A program made the position numbers and the translations under genes. A stretch of 64,000 bases of DNA from Chitinophagaceae bacterium (GTDB lineage: Bacteria > Bacteroidota > Bacteroidia > Chitinophagales > Chitinophagaceae), in NCBI GenBank assembly GCA_947488765.1, contig CANLAE010000001.1, positions 186,001 to 250,000 of the forward strand. Direction: 5' to 3'. Within the stretch, counting starts at the first letter, position 1. Each line of letters begins with the position of its first letter. The notes under the pieces are model-generated. The model saw only the letters and a list, made by a program, of their open reading frames with translations. It did not search any database and had not been told where the DNA came from. Positions 27,217 through 36,855 of this stretch are shown here, piece after piece.

Positions 27217-29643
27217 TTATTTTCTTATTTCTGCGGTTAATTCTTGTTCAAATGTTTGAATCAATTTATTAACCATCGTATCAATTTCCTTATCGGTTAA
27301 AGTTTTTTCTTCATCAATAAATGTAAAGTTAATGGCAATCGATTTTTTATCAATGCCTAATTTTTCACTTTCAAATACATCAAACAAACGAATACATTGC
27401 AGCTTGTTGTTTTTGGTTTTCTTCACCGCATTTTCAATAGCTGCGTAGGTAATGTTTTTGTTTACTACCATTGCAAGGTCTCTTTGTACGGGTTGAAATT
27501 TGCTTACTTCTGTATAAGAAATTTTTCTTTTGCTTACTTCGTCTAACAACATTTCATAGTTGATATCTATACAAAAAACTCCTTGTCTAATATCAAATGT
27601 ATTTAAAACTTTACTGCTAACCTGTTGCACAACACCCAATACTTTTTGGTGGTTGCTAATTTGAACAGTTGGATTTTCTTTCGTTGCATCGTTTTCAAAA
27701 TGTATTTGCTGAAGTCCTACCAAATTCAACAAAGCATGGGCAATTCCTTTGGCAGTATAAAAGCTGAATGCATGGCTTTTTTCATTCCATTGATCTTCGT
27801 GATTGGCACCTGTAATATACAAAACAATATGCTCCTGTTCGGAATAATTGCCAACGCCATTGGTATGATATGTTTTGCCAAACTCAAAAAACTGTAAATT
27901 GGTATTGCGTCTGTTAATGTTGTAAGATAAGGTTTCCAAACCCGTTTCCAACATACTCGGACGAAGCACGTCTAAATCGGCACTGAGGTTATTCATCATT
28001 TTTACCAATGTATCTTGTTCCGCTTCGGCAAAATATTTACTGTTGGTAATTGAGTTGGTGAAAATCTCATGAAACCCAAGTCCCACAAGGTAATTGGCAA
28101 TTTTTTCTCTTAGATTTTCTTTCAAACTCAATTCGTCAACCGCAGGGGTGATATTAATGTTCGCCGGAATTTCAATATTGTCTAATCCGTCTATTCTCAA
28201 AATTTCTTCCACAATATCTGCAGGCAAACTAATGTCGGGCTTACTGTAAGGAACGGCAACCCTTAGTTCATCCAATCCTTCTTTTAAGATCTCAAAACCA
28301 AGGCTCGATAAAATTCTTTTTACCGCATCTGCATGATAATTTTTACCGCTTAATTTTTTGAGGTAATGATTTTTAATGGCAATTTCTGTTTTAGGCTTTG
28401 GTGCCGGATATACATCAATTACTTCGCTGCTAAATGTTCCGCCGGCAACTTGTTGAATCAATTGTGCAGCACGTTTTAAAACATTTACCGCATTGCTAAT
28501 GTCAACCCCCTTTTCAAATCTTGTTGCGGCATCTGTTCTCAATCCATGATGTACCGAGCTTTTACGAATGGTAATAGCATTGAATACGGCACTTTCTAAA
28601 AATATATTCGTTGTTGTTTTTTTTACACCACTTGTGCTTCCACCAAAAATTCCGGCAATGCACATAGGCTTTCCGTTGCCATCACAAATCATTAAATCGT
28701 TGGTAGTTAATTTTCTTTCTTTATCATCTAAAGTTGTAAAGAGCGTGTCTTCTGTAGCTTTTTGGACAATAATTTTTTTACCTGCAATTTCATTTGCATC
28801 AAATGCGTGTAATGGTTGTCCACTTTCGTGTAAAACATAATTCGTAACATCTACAATATTGTTGATGCACCTTACGCCAATTGCAGTTAATTTATCTTTC
28901 AACCATTGCGGACTATCAGCAACTGTAATCCCCGAAATGCTGATGCCACTGTATCTTGGGCAATCTTCTGCATTTTCAATAGCCACCAGAATTGCACCGT
29001 TGTTGTTATCAGACTTTAAGCCATTTGAAAAAATATTTTGGGGCTTTATTTCTTTTTTCTGTTGATGGGTTAAATAAGCACAAACATCTTTGGCTACGCC
29101 ATAATGGCTCATCGCATCCATACGATTGGGTGTAAGACCAATTTCAAAAATGATGTCTGTATATGGTTTAAAATAATCTGCTACACTGGTTCCGGGGGCA
29201 ATATCATTTGGTAAAATCAATATCCCATCATGGTTAGCGCTCAATCCAATTTCATCTTCCGCACAAATCATTCCGTGGCTTTCTGTTCCTCTAATCTTGG
29301 CAACCCGCATGGTTAAGGGTTCTCCACTCATTGGATAAATAGTTGTGCCCGTTATTGCAACAACAACTTTTTGTCCTACAGCAACATTGTTAGCGCCACA
29401 AACAATTTGCAAAGGCAATTCTGCGCCTATATTTACTTTGGTAACTTTTAGTTTGTCGGCGTTAGGGTGTTGCTCGCATTCTATTACTTCTCCAACAACC
29501 AATCCTTGTAAACCGCCTTTGATACTTTCATATGTTTCCATGTGTTCTACTTCCAAACCAATAGAAGTAAGAATTTTAGAAAGTCTTTCCGGTTCAATGA
29601 TTTCAGGTAAATATTCACTTAGCCAATGATAACTAATCGTCAT
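27217..29643 (-). CDS. pheT: Phenylalanyl-tRNA synthetase beta subunit
   Basis: This 808-residue beta subunit of the heterotetrameric PheRS has the N-terminal tRNA-binding EMAP-like domain (about 40-150, with VVGEVIECEQHPNADKLKV), the B3/4 editing domain, the B5 domain and the C-terminal FDX-ACB anticodon-binding domain starting near KFQPVQRDLAMVV. The length is normal. The alpha-subunit gene pheS is not adjacent in this window, so the subunits are encoded apart, as in many Bacteroidota. It heads a unit with the coiled-coil gene and zapA. A −7-like box (CAAATATA on the plus strand, 29667-29674) lies 23 bp upstream. Confidence 0.96.
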   Translation of the reverse strand: MTISYHWLSEYLPEIIEPERLSKILTSIGLEVEHMETYESIKGGLQGLVVGEVIECEQHPNADKLKVTKVNIGAELPLQIVCGANNVAVGQKVVVAITGTTIYPMSGEPLTMRVAKIRGTESHGMICAEDEIGLSANHDGILILPNDIAPGTSVADYFKPYTDIIFEIGLTPNRMDAMSHYGVAKDVCAYLTHQQKKEIKPQNIFSNGLKSDNNNGAILVAIENAEDCPRYSGISISGITVADSPQWLKDKLTAIGVRCINNIVDVTNYVLHESGQPLHAFDANEIAGKKIIVQKATEDTLFTTLDDKERKLTTNDLMICDGNGKPMCIAGIFGGSTSGVKKTTTNIFLESAVFNAITIRKSSVHHGLRTDAATRFEKGVDISNAVNVLKRAAQLIQQVAGGTFSSEVIDVYPAPKPKTEIAIKNHYLKKLSGKNYHADAVKRILSSLGFEILKEGLDELRVAVPYSKPDISLPADIVEEILRIDGLDNIEIPANINITPAVDELSLKENLREKIANYLVGLGFHEIFTNSITNSKYFAEAEQDTLVKMMNNLSADLDVLRPSMLETGLETLSYNINRRNTNLQFFEFGKTYHTNGVGNYSEQEHIVLYITGANHEDQWNEKSHAFSFYTAKGIAHALLNLVGLQQIHFENDATKENPTVQISNHQKVLGVVQQVSSKVLNTFDIRQGVFCIDINYEMLLDEVSKRKISYTEVSKFQPVQRDLAMVVNKNITYAAIENAVKKTKNNKLQCIRLFDVFESEKLGIDKKSIAINFTFIDEEKTLTDKEIDTMVNKLIQTFEQELTAEIRK

Positions 29644-30157
29644 GTATTTAGGGTATTATATAGTTGCAAATATAATTGAAGCATTGCTCTTATACGAATA
29701 GGCTTTCAAATGCAGTGTTTCCTAGAGATATTTTACAAAAATTATTATCTGTGCTAGCTGCGAGAAAAGAAACATCCTTCTCTTAATACCCGGGAGAAAA
29801 ACCCGCAATACCCATGAAAATCTGTAAATAATTATAAACCCATTATTTACAACTTATTACCCAGGAACTCGTTTTTTTCTTTCAAAACTTTTGTGCACAC
29901 AAACTGTGAAATAAACCCGCTTTCAATAGTATAACTTTTGTAAATTGTGCATAATCCCTTTTTTTATGTGAATGAATTAGCTTTTTATGTGAATGAGCTT
30001 GTGAAATACTGTGGACTAAAATTATTAGAAAAAAATTTTTAAGTAACCATATTCTTGTTCATATTCGCTCCCCCATAATAGTTGATAAATTATGCTTCAA
30101 GCAAAAGTTAATTACTAAAATTGGGCACATTAATTTTCAAAATACCCAATTCATTAT
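29644..30157. other. 514-bp divergent gap between pheT and dnaB
   Basis: There is no supportable ORF or RNA gene. It contains the −7-like box of pheT, a direct repeat with 21-bp period at 29961-29996, and one GTGGA motif near 30011. The rest is AT-rich, with no other structure I can define. Confidence 0.5.
29961..29996 (+). repeat. 15-bp direct repeat with 21-bp period upstream of dnaB
   Basis: TTTTTATGTGAATGA occurs at 29961-29975 and 29982-29996. The 21-bp period equals two turns of the helix, so both copies face the same side of the DNA. It lies about 165 bp upstream of the dnaB start. Confidence 0.6.
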
Positions 30158-31738
30158 ATGGAAATCATTAATAGTACTAACCGAGACAAGAAAAGAAGAA
30201 AGACCAGCGTAGAACTTAATACGATGGTTTTTGGAAAACTTCCGCCACAAGCAAGAGAATTAGAAGAAGCAGTATTGGGTGCTATCATGCTCGAAAAAGC
30301 TGCGTTTGATAATGTGATCGACACCAATTTAAAACCGGAATGTTTTTATGTAGAAGCACACCAGATTATTTTTTCTGCCATGCGTGATATGCAACAAAGC
30401 GGAACACCTATTGATATTTTGACTGTTGTTGAAGAATTGAAAAAACAAGAAAAATTAGATGCTGTAGGCGGTGCATATTACATTACCAAACTCACCAATG
30501 TAGTGGTAAGCACGGCTCATATTGATGCACATGCAAGAATTATCTTACAAAAGTTTATACAAAGAGAATTAATCCGAATCAGTGGAGAAATTATTGGCGA
30601 TGCTTATGAAGACAGCACCGATGTTTTTGATTTGTTGGATGATAGCGAAACAAAAATGTTCAACATCACCAACAATTACCTGAAGAAAAATTTTGAAGAT
30701 ATCCGAGATGTATTGGCAAAAACAATCAATAAAATTGATTATTTAAGAACCCGTGAAGAAGATGTAAGCGGTGTGCCAAGTGGCTTTAGTAATTTAGATA
30801 GAATCACTTACGGCTGGCAGCCAACCGATTTAATTATTTTGGCCGCAAGACCATCAGTTGGTAAAACTGCATTTGCGCTAAACCTTGCACGTAATGCGGC
30901 ATTAAACCCTGTAAAGCCAGTAGGCGTTGGCTTTTTTAGTTTAGAGATGAGTGCTAGCCAGTTGGTACAACGTATTTTAAGTGCCGAAAGTGAAATCATG
31001 CTTGAAAAAATCAGCAGGGGAAAACTCGAAGATTACGAATACCAGCAATTACACACCAAAGGCATCAAACGTTTAGAAACTGCTCCTTTGTATATTGATG
31101 ATACGGCCGCATTAAACATTTTTGAATTTAGGGCAAAAGCAAGACGACTGGTAAACAAACACAATGTTGGATTAATCATTATCGACTATTTGCAATTGAT
31201 GAGCGGCAGTAATGAAAGAGGCGGCAACCGTGAACAAGAGATCAGTTCTATCAGCCGTAATTTAAAAGCATTGGCAAAAGAGTTGAACGTGCCAATTATT
31301 GCACTTTCTCAGTTAAACCGTGCGGTAGAAACCCGTAAAGAAAGCAAAATTCCGGTGCTTGCCGATTTGAGAGAATCCGGTGCTATCGAACAGGATGCCG
31401 ATATGGTAATGTTTATTTATCGCCCCGATTATTATGAAGTAAATACCAATGAACAAGGAGAAGATACCAGAGGCTTAACTGAAATAAAAATTGCCAAACA
31501 CAGAAATGGTTCACTCGATACCATACAATTAAGGGCAAATCTTTCTATACAAAAATTTGAAATTTGGGATGGCGATAACAGCAACGGTTTCAAGGCTCCC
31601 GGAGGCAACTGGAAAGCCGTTCCTCCAACAACCCCTACACCAGGAGGACAACCCAATGCCGGCGGTAAGTTTTTTGTACAAGGCAGTAAAATGAATGAAG
31701 GAGATTTTGATGCAGGATTTGAAGAACAACCATTTTAA
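30158..31738 (+). CDS. dnaB: Replicative DNA helicase DnaB
   Basis: This 526-residue hexameric helicase unwinds DNA at the replication fork. The N-terminal helical domain begins at PPQARELEEAVLGAIML (about residues 29-45). The RecA-like C-terminal domain has the Walker A RPSVGKTA at 231-238, Walker B IIIDYLQLM and the arginine-finger region VPIIALSQLNRAVE. No intein interrupts the usual insertion points. A 22-residue basic leader precedes an internal ATG (MVFGKL), so initiation could also be there. The C-terminal tail is rich in Gly, Pro and Thr and probably disordered. It stands alone, 90 bp from the convergent TonB receptor gene. Confidence 0.96.
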   Translation: MEIINSTNRDKKRRKTSVELNTMVFGKLPPQARELEEAVLGAIMLEKAAFDNVIDTNLKPECFYVEAHQIIFSAMRDMQQSGTPIDILTVVEELKKQEKLDAVGGAYYITKLTNVVVSTAHIDAHARIILQKFIQRELIRISGEIIGDAYEDSTDVFDLLDDSETKMFNITNNYLKKNFEDIRDVLAKTINKIDYLRTREEDVSGVPSGFSNLDRITYGWQPTDLIILAARPSVGKTAFALNLARNAALNPVKPVGVGFFSLEMSASQLVQRILSAESEIMLEKISRGKLEDYEYQQLHTKGIKRLETAPLYIDDTAALNIFEFRAKARRLVNKHNVGLIIIDYLQLMSGSNERGGNREQEISSISRNLKALAKELNVPIIALSQLNRAVETRKESKIPVLADLRESGAIEQDADMVMFIYRPDYYEVNTNEQGEDTRGLTEIKIAKHRNGSLDTIQLRANLSIQKFEIWDGDNSNGFKAPGGNWKAVPPTTPTPGGQPNAGGKFFVQGSKMNEGDFDAGFEEQPF

Positions 31739-31827
31739 TACAACATGCAATAATTTTATTTTTGAAGTTGTATTCAGTAGAAATTGGTAATATCAAAACT
31801 ACGCCAACCGGGTTTTAATTAAAGTAT

Positions 31828-34011
31828 TTAAAATTTTAGTTTGAAACCACCATTTATTACGAAGCCTTCTGTATGATTCCAAATGTCGTCAAACGTAGGA
31901 TTATTATGTGGTGGATTTACAACTGTTTTATATTTGCTTTGTCGCTGGTCAGTAAAATTTTCAAGATTTATAAATACTGAAACTTTTTTAAAAGTCTTTT
32001 GTGCCATAAAGCCAAATTCCCAAAAGGATGGTGTCCTATTACCATTATATAAATATTGCCTGTCAGTAAAATAACCTTCCAACCCAAATTTAAAATTGCC
32101 TTCCTTTTCGTACATCATTGTAAGGTTCAATTTATTTTTAGGCAATAATGGTAAAAACTGATTTGTATTTAAGTAAGTAGCTTTTGCATTTGTAAATGTG
32201 TAGCCTATAAAAAGTTTTAAATCCTCTTTGTATATAAGTTTAAGATTAGTTTCAGAACCATTGCTGACAATGGGATTTGAAGTATTAGCAAAAAAATAAT
32301 TTCCTGAAATGTCTGATTGTAAAACTAAAGGTTTACTAATGCTGGTATAGAAAAACAGTTGATTTATGCTAAACGACAAATTGCCAAATATAGTTGTCCT
32401 GTAATTTATGTCAGCCGTGCCGCCAATACTTTGTTCTGCTTTTACGTTGGCTAATGATAAGACGTTTTGATATTGCATACTTTCAGTTTGTTCTGTAAAT
32501 ATGGTTGGAATTTTGTAACCTAACCCACCGCCAATTCTGGAAGTAATTTTATCAGAAAGTTTAAACAGTGTTGAAATCTTGGGCAAAATAAAAGTTTGAT
32601 TTTTATTGTAGTTATTGTTTTTATAACTCACATTGTCAATCCTTAATCCGCTTTCAATTTTCACTTTTTCGGTAATATCCCAAGTGTCTTGGAAATATAT
32701 ACCACTAGAAAACAATTGTGCATTTTGGGTATTTGTACTTTTTTGTTTGAACCTGTCAAATATAAAGTTTACACCTGCTATCATTGTATGCTTTTGTTTA
32801 AAAAACATTAACGATAAATCTGTAAAGCTGTTTGTATTTATTCCTGAAAAACTATAAATTGGAATACTTATTTTTCTGTCAAAAATGCTAATGCTTTGTT
32901 TTAATTTTACACTGCTTTTATTGGCAAATATTTTATCAATTTCAAAAGTTGTGATATTTCTGATTGTGTTGTTCTTTTCAAAATACGTATGATTTAGACT
33001 TGGTTTATTTTTTATTACTTCCATATCGCCACCTGTGTTTGTTCCCTTGGTAAAACTGTTTCCTAACATTAAAGTAATTGAAGGGCTGATGTAATAAAAC
33101 AATCTTGGATTAATTGTAAAATTGTTGCTTTTGGGTATTTCCGAAAAGTCGTCTTTGTCAACGTCATAAGCTTTTTGAAGATTTATCAATCCTAAAAGTG
33201 AGTAGCCAAACTTGCCTTTCTTATGTGAAACGTAACCACCTAGATTAGTCTGTCCAATATTAGATTGATTTAAAATAAAATCTCCTTCAAATTTTTCTTT
33301 TGGTGATTTGCTTATAAAGTTTACAACCCCTGCAATAGAACCACCACCGTATAAGGTTGATGCAGGTCCTTTAATAACTTCTACTTGTCTAAGGTCCAAT
33401 GGCGGGATCTCTAAAACACTCAAGCCACTGGCAAAATTTCCAAAGTTTGGATAGCCGTCTTTTAGAAGTTGTGTATATCTTCCGTCTAAGCCCTGCACCC
33501 TTATGCTTGCATTTCCACTAGTTGCTGATGTTTGTTGCACTTGTAAGCCTGTACTTTCGTGCAATAGCATTGAAACATTTGCAGGCCGCATATTATTTTT
33601 TTCGTCTAATTCTTCACCGTCAATTGTTTCAATACGGGTGGGGGTGTTTTTAATGGTGCGGCTTGTTCTTGTTGATTGCACCACCACTTCTTCCAGTTCT
33701 TCTTCCGAAGCAGAGAGGGTAACAGTGGTGTTTTGCAAACTATCGGCAACTGGAAAAATAAATTCTTGTTCTAAAGTTTCAAAGCCAACAAAAGCAAATA
33801 CAATTGTCTGTTTACCATTGGGAATATTGCGTAAAGTAATTTGTCCTGAAGAACCTGAAACAGCAGTAATTGTTGTGCCTTTAATGAAAGCCGTAACACC
33901 TGTTAAGATTTCATTTTTTGTATTGTCTTTTACAATTATTTTAAAACAGGTTTGTGTATAAATATTTGTTGAAAAAAAGATTGCAACGATTGGTAAAATA
34001 TATTTTATCAT
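31828..34011 (-). CDS. TonB-dependent outer-membrane receptor
   Basis: This 727-residue receptor has a signal peptide (MIKYILPIVAIFFSTNIYTQ), a carboxypeptidase-regulatory-like domain (about 22-110), a plug domain from about 113 (with RIETIDGEEL and VIKGPASTLYGGGSIAGVVNF) and a 22-strand beta barrel ending in NGGFKLKF, where the final Phe suits Bam recognition. No SusD-like partner is present, so it is more like a siderophore, cobalamin or metal receptor than a SusC glycan transporter. No TonB, regulator or uptake gene is adjacent, and the ligand cannot be assigned. Confidence 0.9.
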   Translation of the reverse strand: MIKYILPIVAIFFSTNIYTQTCFKIIVKDNTKNEILTGVTAFIKGTTITAVSGSSGQITLRNIPNGKQTIVFAFVGFETLEQEFIFPVADSLQNTTVTLSASEEELEEVVVQSTRTSRTIKNTPTRIETIDGEELDEKNNMRPANVSMLLHESTGLQVQQTSATSGNASIRVQGLDGRYTQLLKDGYPNFGNFASGLSVLEIPPLDLRQVEVIKGPASTLYGGGSIAGVVNFISKSPKEKFEGDFILNQSNIGQTNLGGYVSHKKGKFGYSLLGLINLQKAYDVDKDDFSEIPKSNNFTINPRLFYYISPSITLMLGNSFTKGTNTGGDMEVIKNKPSLNHTYFEKNNTIRNITTFEIDKIFANKSSVKLKQSISIFDRKISIPIYSFSGINTNSFTDLSLMFFKQKHTMIAGVNFIFDRFKQKSTNTQNAQLFSSGIYFQDTWDITEKVKIESGLRIDNVSYKNNNYNKNQTFILPKISTLFKLSDKITSRIGGGLGYKIPTIFTEQTESMQYQNVLSLANVKAEQSIGGTADINYRTTIFGNLSFSINQLFFYTSISKPLVLQSDISGNYFFANTSNPIVSNGSETNLKLIYKEDLKLFIGYTFTNAKATYLNTNQFLPLLPKNKLNLTMMYEKEGNFKFGLEGYFTDRQYLYNGNRTPSFWEFGFMAQKTFKKVSVFINLENFTDQRQSKYKTVVNPPHNNPTFDDIWNHTEGFVINGGFKLKF

Positions 34012-34258
34012 TTAAAAAGAATAATAAGCAAAATAAAGGCTGTTGATTCAATATTAATTACGGCTGCCAATTTTTTGCTGTTTAAATATCGCACATTTAC
34101 TTCTCCCAAGTTTATTTATGTAGCAGCAACAAATTAAATAATACAAAATGGAAATTCATAAATAGGTATCATTGATAGTATCAAAGTAGTTATTAAATAA
34201 GCAATGAATGGGTTAAAAGTTAGGCTTAATCAATGAAACTGTAATAACTTGCACCTCT

Positions 34259-34729
34259 ATGATAATTCCACACGGTGACGAATATTTTATGCAGCAAGCT
34301 TTGAAAGAAGCCGAAGTTGCTTATGAAGCAGATGAAATACCTATTGGCGCTATTGTGGTTATGAACAATACCATCATTGCCCGTGGGCACAACCAAACTG
34401 AAATGCTGAATGATGCTACGGCTCATGCCGAAATGATTGCATTAACTTCTGCTTTCAATCATTTAGGATCTAAATATTTACCCGATGCTACTTTGTATGT
34501 AACTGTAGAACCTTGTTTAATGTGCTGCGGTGCTTTGTATTGGAGCAAAATTGGCAGAGTCGTTTTTGGAACAAGAGATACCAAAAGTGGCGGACTTCGG
34601 TTTTTTTTAGATGAAGACGGATTGTTGAAATCACAACATCCTTTTCATCCTAAAACACAATTGGCGCATGGCGTTTTACAGGAAAGTTGTGCAGGACTGA
34701 TGAAAAATTTTTTCAAAAACAAACGCTGA
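34259..34729 (+). CDS. tadA: tRNA-specific adenosine deaminase-like nucleoside deaminase
   Basis: This 156-residue zinc deaminase has the HAE motif at residues 56-58 and PCLMC at 85-89, the zinc ligands of the cytidine-deaminase superfamily. The early segment EADEIPIGAIVV and the DATLYVTVEPC strand closely match TadA, which makes inosine at tRNA wobble position 34. Guanine deaminase and related enzymes share this core, so TadA is the likely but not certain function. The start ATG at 34259 is well placed. It is a stand-alone gene 133 bp before the superoxide dismutase gene. Confidence 0.88.
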   Translation: MIIPHGDEYFMQQALKEAEVAYEADEIPIGAIVVMNNTIIARGHNQTEMLNDATAHAEMIALTSAFNHLGSKYLPDATLYVTVEPCLMCCGALYWSKIGRVVFGTRDTKSGGLRFFLDEDGLLKSQHPFHPKTQLAHGVLQESCAGLMKNFFKNKR

Positions 34730-34784
34730 TAAAGTAAAATACTAACTACAATCATCATAATTCCTTAAAAAGAAATTCAAATGA

Positions 34785-34818
34785 TTGATGTGTTATCAGT
34801 AAGCCCTAATTACCTTTG
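34785..34818 (+). promoter_or_regulatory. Candidate promoter of the superoxide dismutase gene
   Basis: TTG (34785-34787), a 23-bp spacer, then TACCTTTG (34811-34818), an exact TAnnTTTG. Initiation near 34824 would leave a leader of about 39 nt. Confidence 0.5.
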
Positions 34819-34862
34819 TAGCCTTACATTATAAAATAAAATTCAACCTTAAAAATCAATTT

Positions 34863-35468
34863 ATGTCGTTTACACTAGCACCTTTACCTTATGCACACGA
34901 AGCTTTAGAGCCGCATATTGATACATTGACCATGCAAATACATCATGGAAAACACCATCAGGCTTACGTTGATAATTTGAATAAAGCAATTGCTGGTACA
35001 GAAAATGAAAATAAAAGCATTGAAGAGCTGGTAAAATATGCAGGGTCTATTTCAGCCGCAGTTCGTAACAATGGCGGCGGACACTGGAATCATACTTTTT
35101 TTTGGGAAAGCCTTGCACCTAATGCAGGTGGCGTACCTACGGGTGAACTTGCAGATGCTATCAATGTTGCATTTGGAAGCTTCGATGAATTTAAAACAAA
35201 ATTAGCAACAGCAGGCGTTACACGTTTTGGTAGCGGTTGGGCTTGGCTAATTGTGAAAGAAGGCAAACTAGAAATTGTTTCTACACCCAATCAAGACAAC
35301 CCTTTGATGGATGTTGCTGAAGCAAAAGGAACGCCAATTTTAGGTGTTGATGTTTGGGAACATGCATATTATTTGAAGTATCAAAACAGACGCCCTGATT
35401 ATTTAGCAGCAATTTGGAATGTAATTAACTGGAGCAAAATTGCTGAGCGTTTTGCTGCTGCAAAATAA
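34863..35468 (+). CDS. sodB: Superoxide dismutase (Fe/Mn family)
   Basis: This 201-residue cytoplasmic enzyme converts superoxide to oxygen and peroxide. Metal ligands are in the expected motifs: [13 protein letters not shown] near residue 26, NHTFFWESL near 77, and [19 protein letters not shown] in the C-terminal half. GSGWAWLIV is the family strand before the last ligands. Whether it uses iron, manganese or either cannot be read from motifs alone; bacteroidete enzymes are often cambialistic. It has a fair promoter and a clear terminator, so it is a monocistronic unit. Confidence 0.95.
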   Translation: MSFTLAPLPYAHEALEPHIDTLTMQIHHGKHHQAYVDNLNKAIAGTENENKSIEELVKYAGSISAAVRNNGGGHWNHTFFWESLAPNAGGVPTGELADAINVAFGSFDEFKTKLATAGVTRFGSGWAWLIVKEGKLEIVSTPNQDNPLMDVAEAKGTPILGVDVWEHAYYLKYQNRRPDYLAAIWNVINWSKIAERFAAAK

Positions 35469-35514
35469 TTATCTAACTTCTATTGGAGGTTTCTAACCAA
35501 TAACTATTAATTTT

Positions 35515-35547
35515 AAATCCTCTCCAAAAATTGGAGGGGATTTTTTT
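35515..35547 (+). terminator. Intrinsic terminator of the superoxide dismutase gene
   Basis: The stem AAATCCTCTCCAA pairs with TTGGAGGGGATTT (one G-T pair) around an AAA loop, followed by a run of T residues. Confidence 0.88.
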
Positions 35548-35567
35548 AATCTTACAAACCAACTGCA

Positions 35568-36188
35568 ATGCGCTTTTGTACAATTACCAACTGCTGTTTA
35601 TCTATACTGATTGTTTTATTAACCGCTTGTTCGGGCAATGAAAAAAAAGTAATGGTGTTGATAAAAGGTGATGCCGAAGTTGATGAAAAAGCAAAAATAG
35701 TTGTTGTAAAAAATGGAGTTGGCAACACCGAAAAGGAAATGAATTTTAGTACAGGCGATCCTGTAACAATTCAACTCACCACTCCCGAAACAAAGTCTGC
35801 TATCGCTATTCCGGAGAGTGGATATTATGTGTTAAATGCAAAAAATGATACGATTATCGGAAGCTATCAGAATTACGGTGCACCGGCTGCTAGTGCTGTT
35901 ATTATTACACAAGCCAAACTAAAACAAGGTATAGATTCTTTGAAACAATTGCTTGAAGGAAAAAACATTAGCGCAGCAAATCGTAATTATTTTATTCTTC
36001 CTTATACTGCTGCGAAAATTACAAACAATGCTAATGCTACAATTGTTGCTCCTTACCATCAAATGACTTCAATTGCAAGTACTGAAGATGGTAAAACCCC
36101 CGAAGTATATAGGTTTTGGAGCATCAAAGAAATCAGACAGACAATTGCAGACAGGGTAAAAGACACCCTTAGTTCGGATAAAAAATAA
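35568..36188 (+). CDS. Small lipoprotein of unknown function
   Basis: This 206-residue protein has a lipoprotein signal (hydrophobic LSILIVLLTA then Cys21). I do not recognise the mature part. It contains the segment VLIKGDAEVDEKAKIVVVKNG with mixed strands, then a helix with KLKQGIDSLKQLLEG, and ends in a charged tail (DRVKDTLSSDKK). It could sit on the inner face of the outer membrane or at the periplasmic side of the inner membrane. It follows the superoxide dismutase terminator and is convergent with yidD, 6 bp away. Confidence 0.75.
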   Translation: MRFCTITNCCLSILIVLLTACSGNEKKVMVLIKGDAEVDEKAKIVVVKNGVGNTEKEMNFSTGDPVTIQLTTPETKSAIAIPESGYYVLNAKNDTIIGSYQNYGAPAASAVIITQAKLKQGIDSLKQLLEGKNISAANRNYFILPYTAAKITNNANATIVAPYHQMTSIASTEDGKTPEVYRFWSIKEIRQTIADRVKDTLSSDKK

Positions 36189-36194
36189 ATTTTA

Positions 36195-36425
36195 TTAAGG
36201 AACGGGATCATATCCGCTGCTTCCGCCGGGGTGGCATTTACTGATGCGTTTTATAGCCAACCATGTGCCTTTGGTCAAGCCATATTTTTTTAATGATTGT
36301 TCTGCATATTGTGAGCAAGTGGGTGTAAATCTGCACTTAGGACCAATCAAAGGTGAGATGCCATATTGGTATATTTTAATTAATGCAAGGAAAGGAAAAC
36401 TGAGAATGCGTTGTATTATTTTCAT
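36195..36425 (-). CDS. yidD: Membrane protein insertion efficiency factor YidD
   Basis: This 76-residue protein carries the YidD signature: an N-terminal amphipathic helix ([17 protein letters not shown]), then [19 protein letters not shown] and [14 protein letters not shown] with its conserved cysteines. YidD helps the YidC insertase place membrane proteins. Its start overlaps the rnpA stop by 4 bp, so the two are translationally coupled. The usual partners rpmH and yidC are not adjacent here. Confidence 0.93.
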   Translation of the reverse strand: MKIIQRILSFPFLALIKIYQYGISPLIGPKCRFTPTCSQYAEQSLKKYGLTKGTWLAIKRISKCHPGGSSGYDPVP

Positions 36426-36808
36426 TGAATTAATTTAGTCAATTTATCAATGGCAACTGGCATTTTTATTTTTAGTATCTGCTGCTCGGGCATTGTTTTA
36501 TCTATGTACAAAAAGAATACTGCAATTTGTTTATTCGTAGCTGCAATCGTGGTGTGGAGTAATGCTTTGTTCAATCTATAATTTTCACGGAGTAATCTTT
36601 TAATTCTATTTCTGTCGGTTGCTTTTTTAAAATTTCTGCTGCTGCAACCTACGCCTATTTTAATTGGAAAATCAAGTGGTTCTTCTACTTCCAAATACAA
36701 CACTTTTACGGGAAATGCATTGAATGATTTTCCGGTAGCAAACAGTTGTTCCAACAGCTTTCTGCTTTTTAGCTTTTCTTCCTTGCTATATGAAAATGTT
36801 GTAGCCAT
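36422..36808 (-). CDS. rnpA: Ribonuclease P protein component
   Basis: This 128-residue basic protein binds the RNase P RNA and aids tRNA 5' maturation. The family RNR-type motif appears as [23 protein letters not shown] (split here as [10 protein letters not shown] and [12 protein letters not shown]), preceded by [11 protein letters not shown]. The N-terminal [23 protein letters not shown] is typical. It is slightly longer than E. coli RnpA (119). It overlaps yidD by 4 bp. rpmH, normally directly upstream, is absent: the next gene upstream is the LysE-type exporter. Confidence 0.92.
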   Translation of the reverse strand: MATTFSYSKEEKLKSRKLLEQLFATGKSFNAFPVKVLYLEVEEPLDFPIKIGVGCSSRNFKKATDRNRIKRLLRENYRLNKALLHTTIAATNKQIAVFFLYIDKTMPEQQILKIKMPVAIDKLTKLIQ

Positions 36809-36855
36809 AATGATGAAAAATCCATTTGAAATTAATCTTGCAAATTTTAAAACTA

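Noticed and set aside
30158-31738. Intein in dnaB
   Set aside because: The DnaB sequence is continuous and of normal length, with no splicing motifs at the usual insertion points.
31828-34011. Part of a Sus-like polysaccharide utilisation locus
   Set aside because: No SusD partner, regulator or glycosidase is adjacent, and the receptor is shorter than typical SusC proteins.
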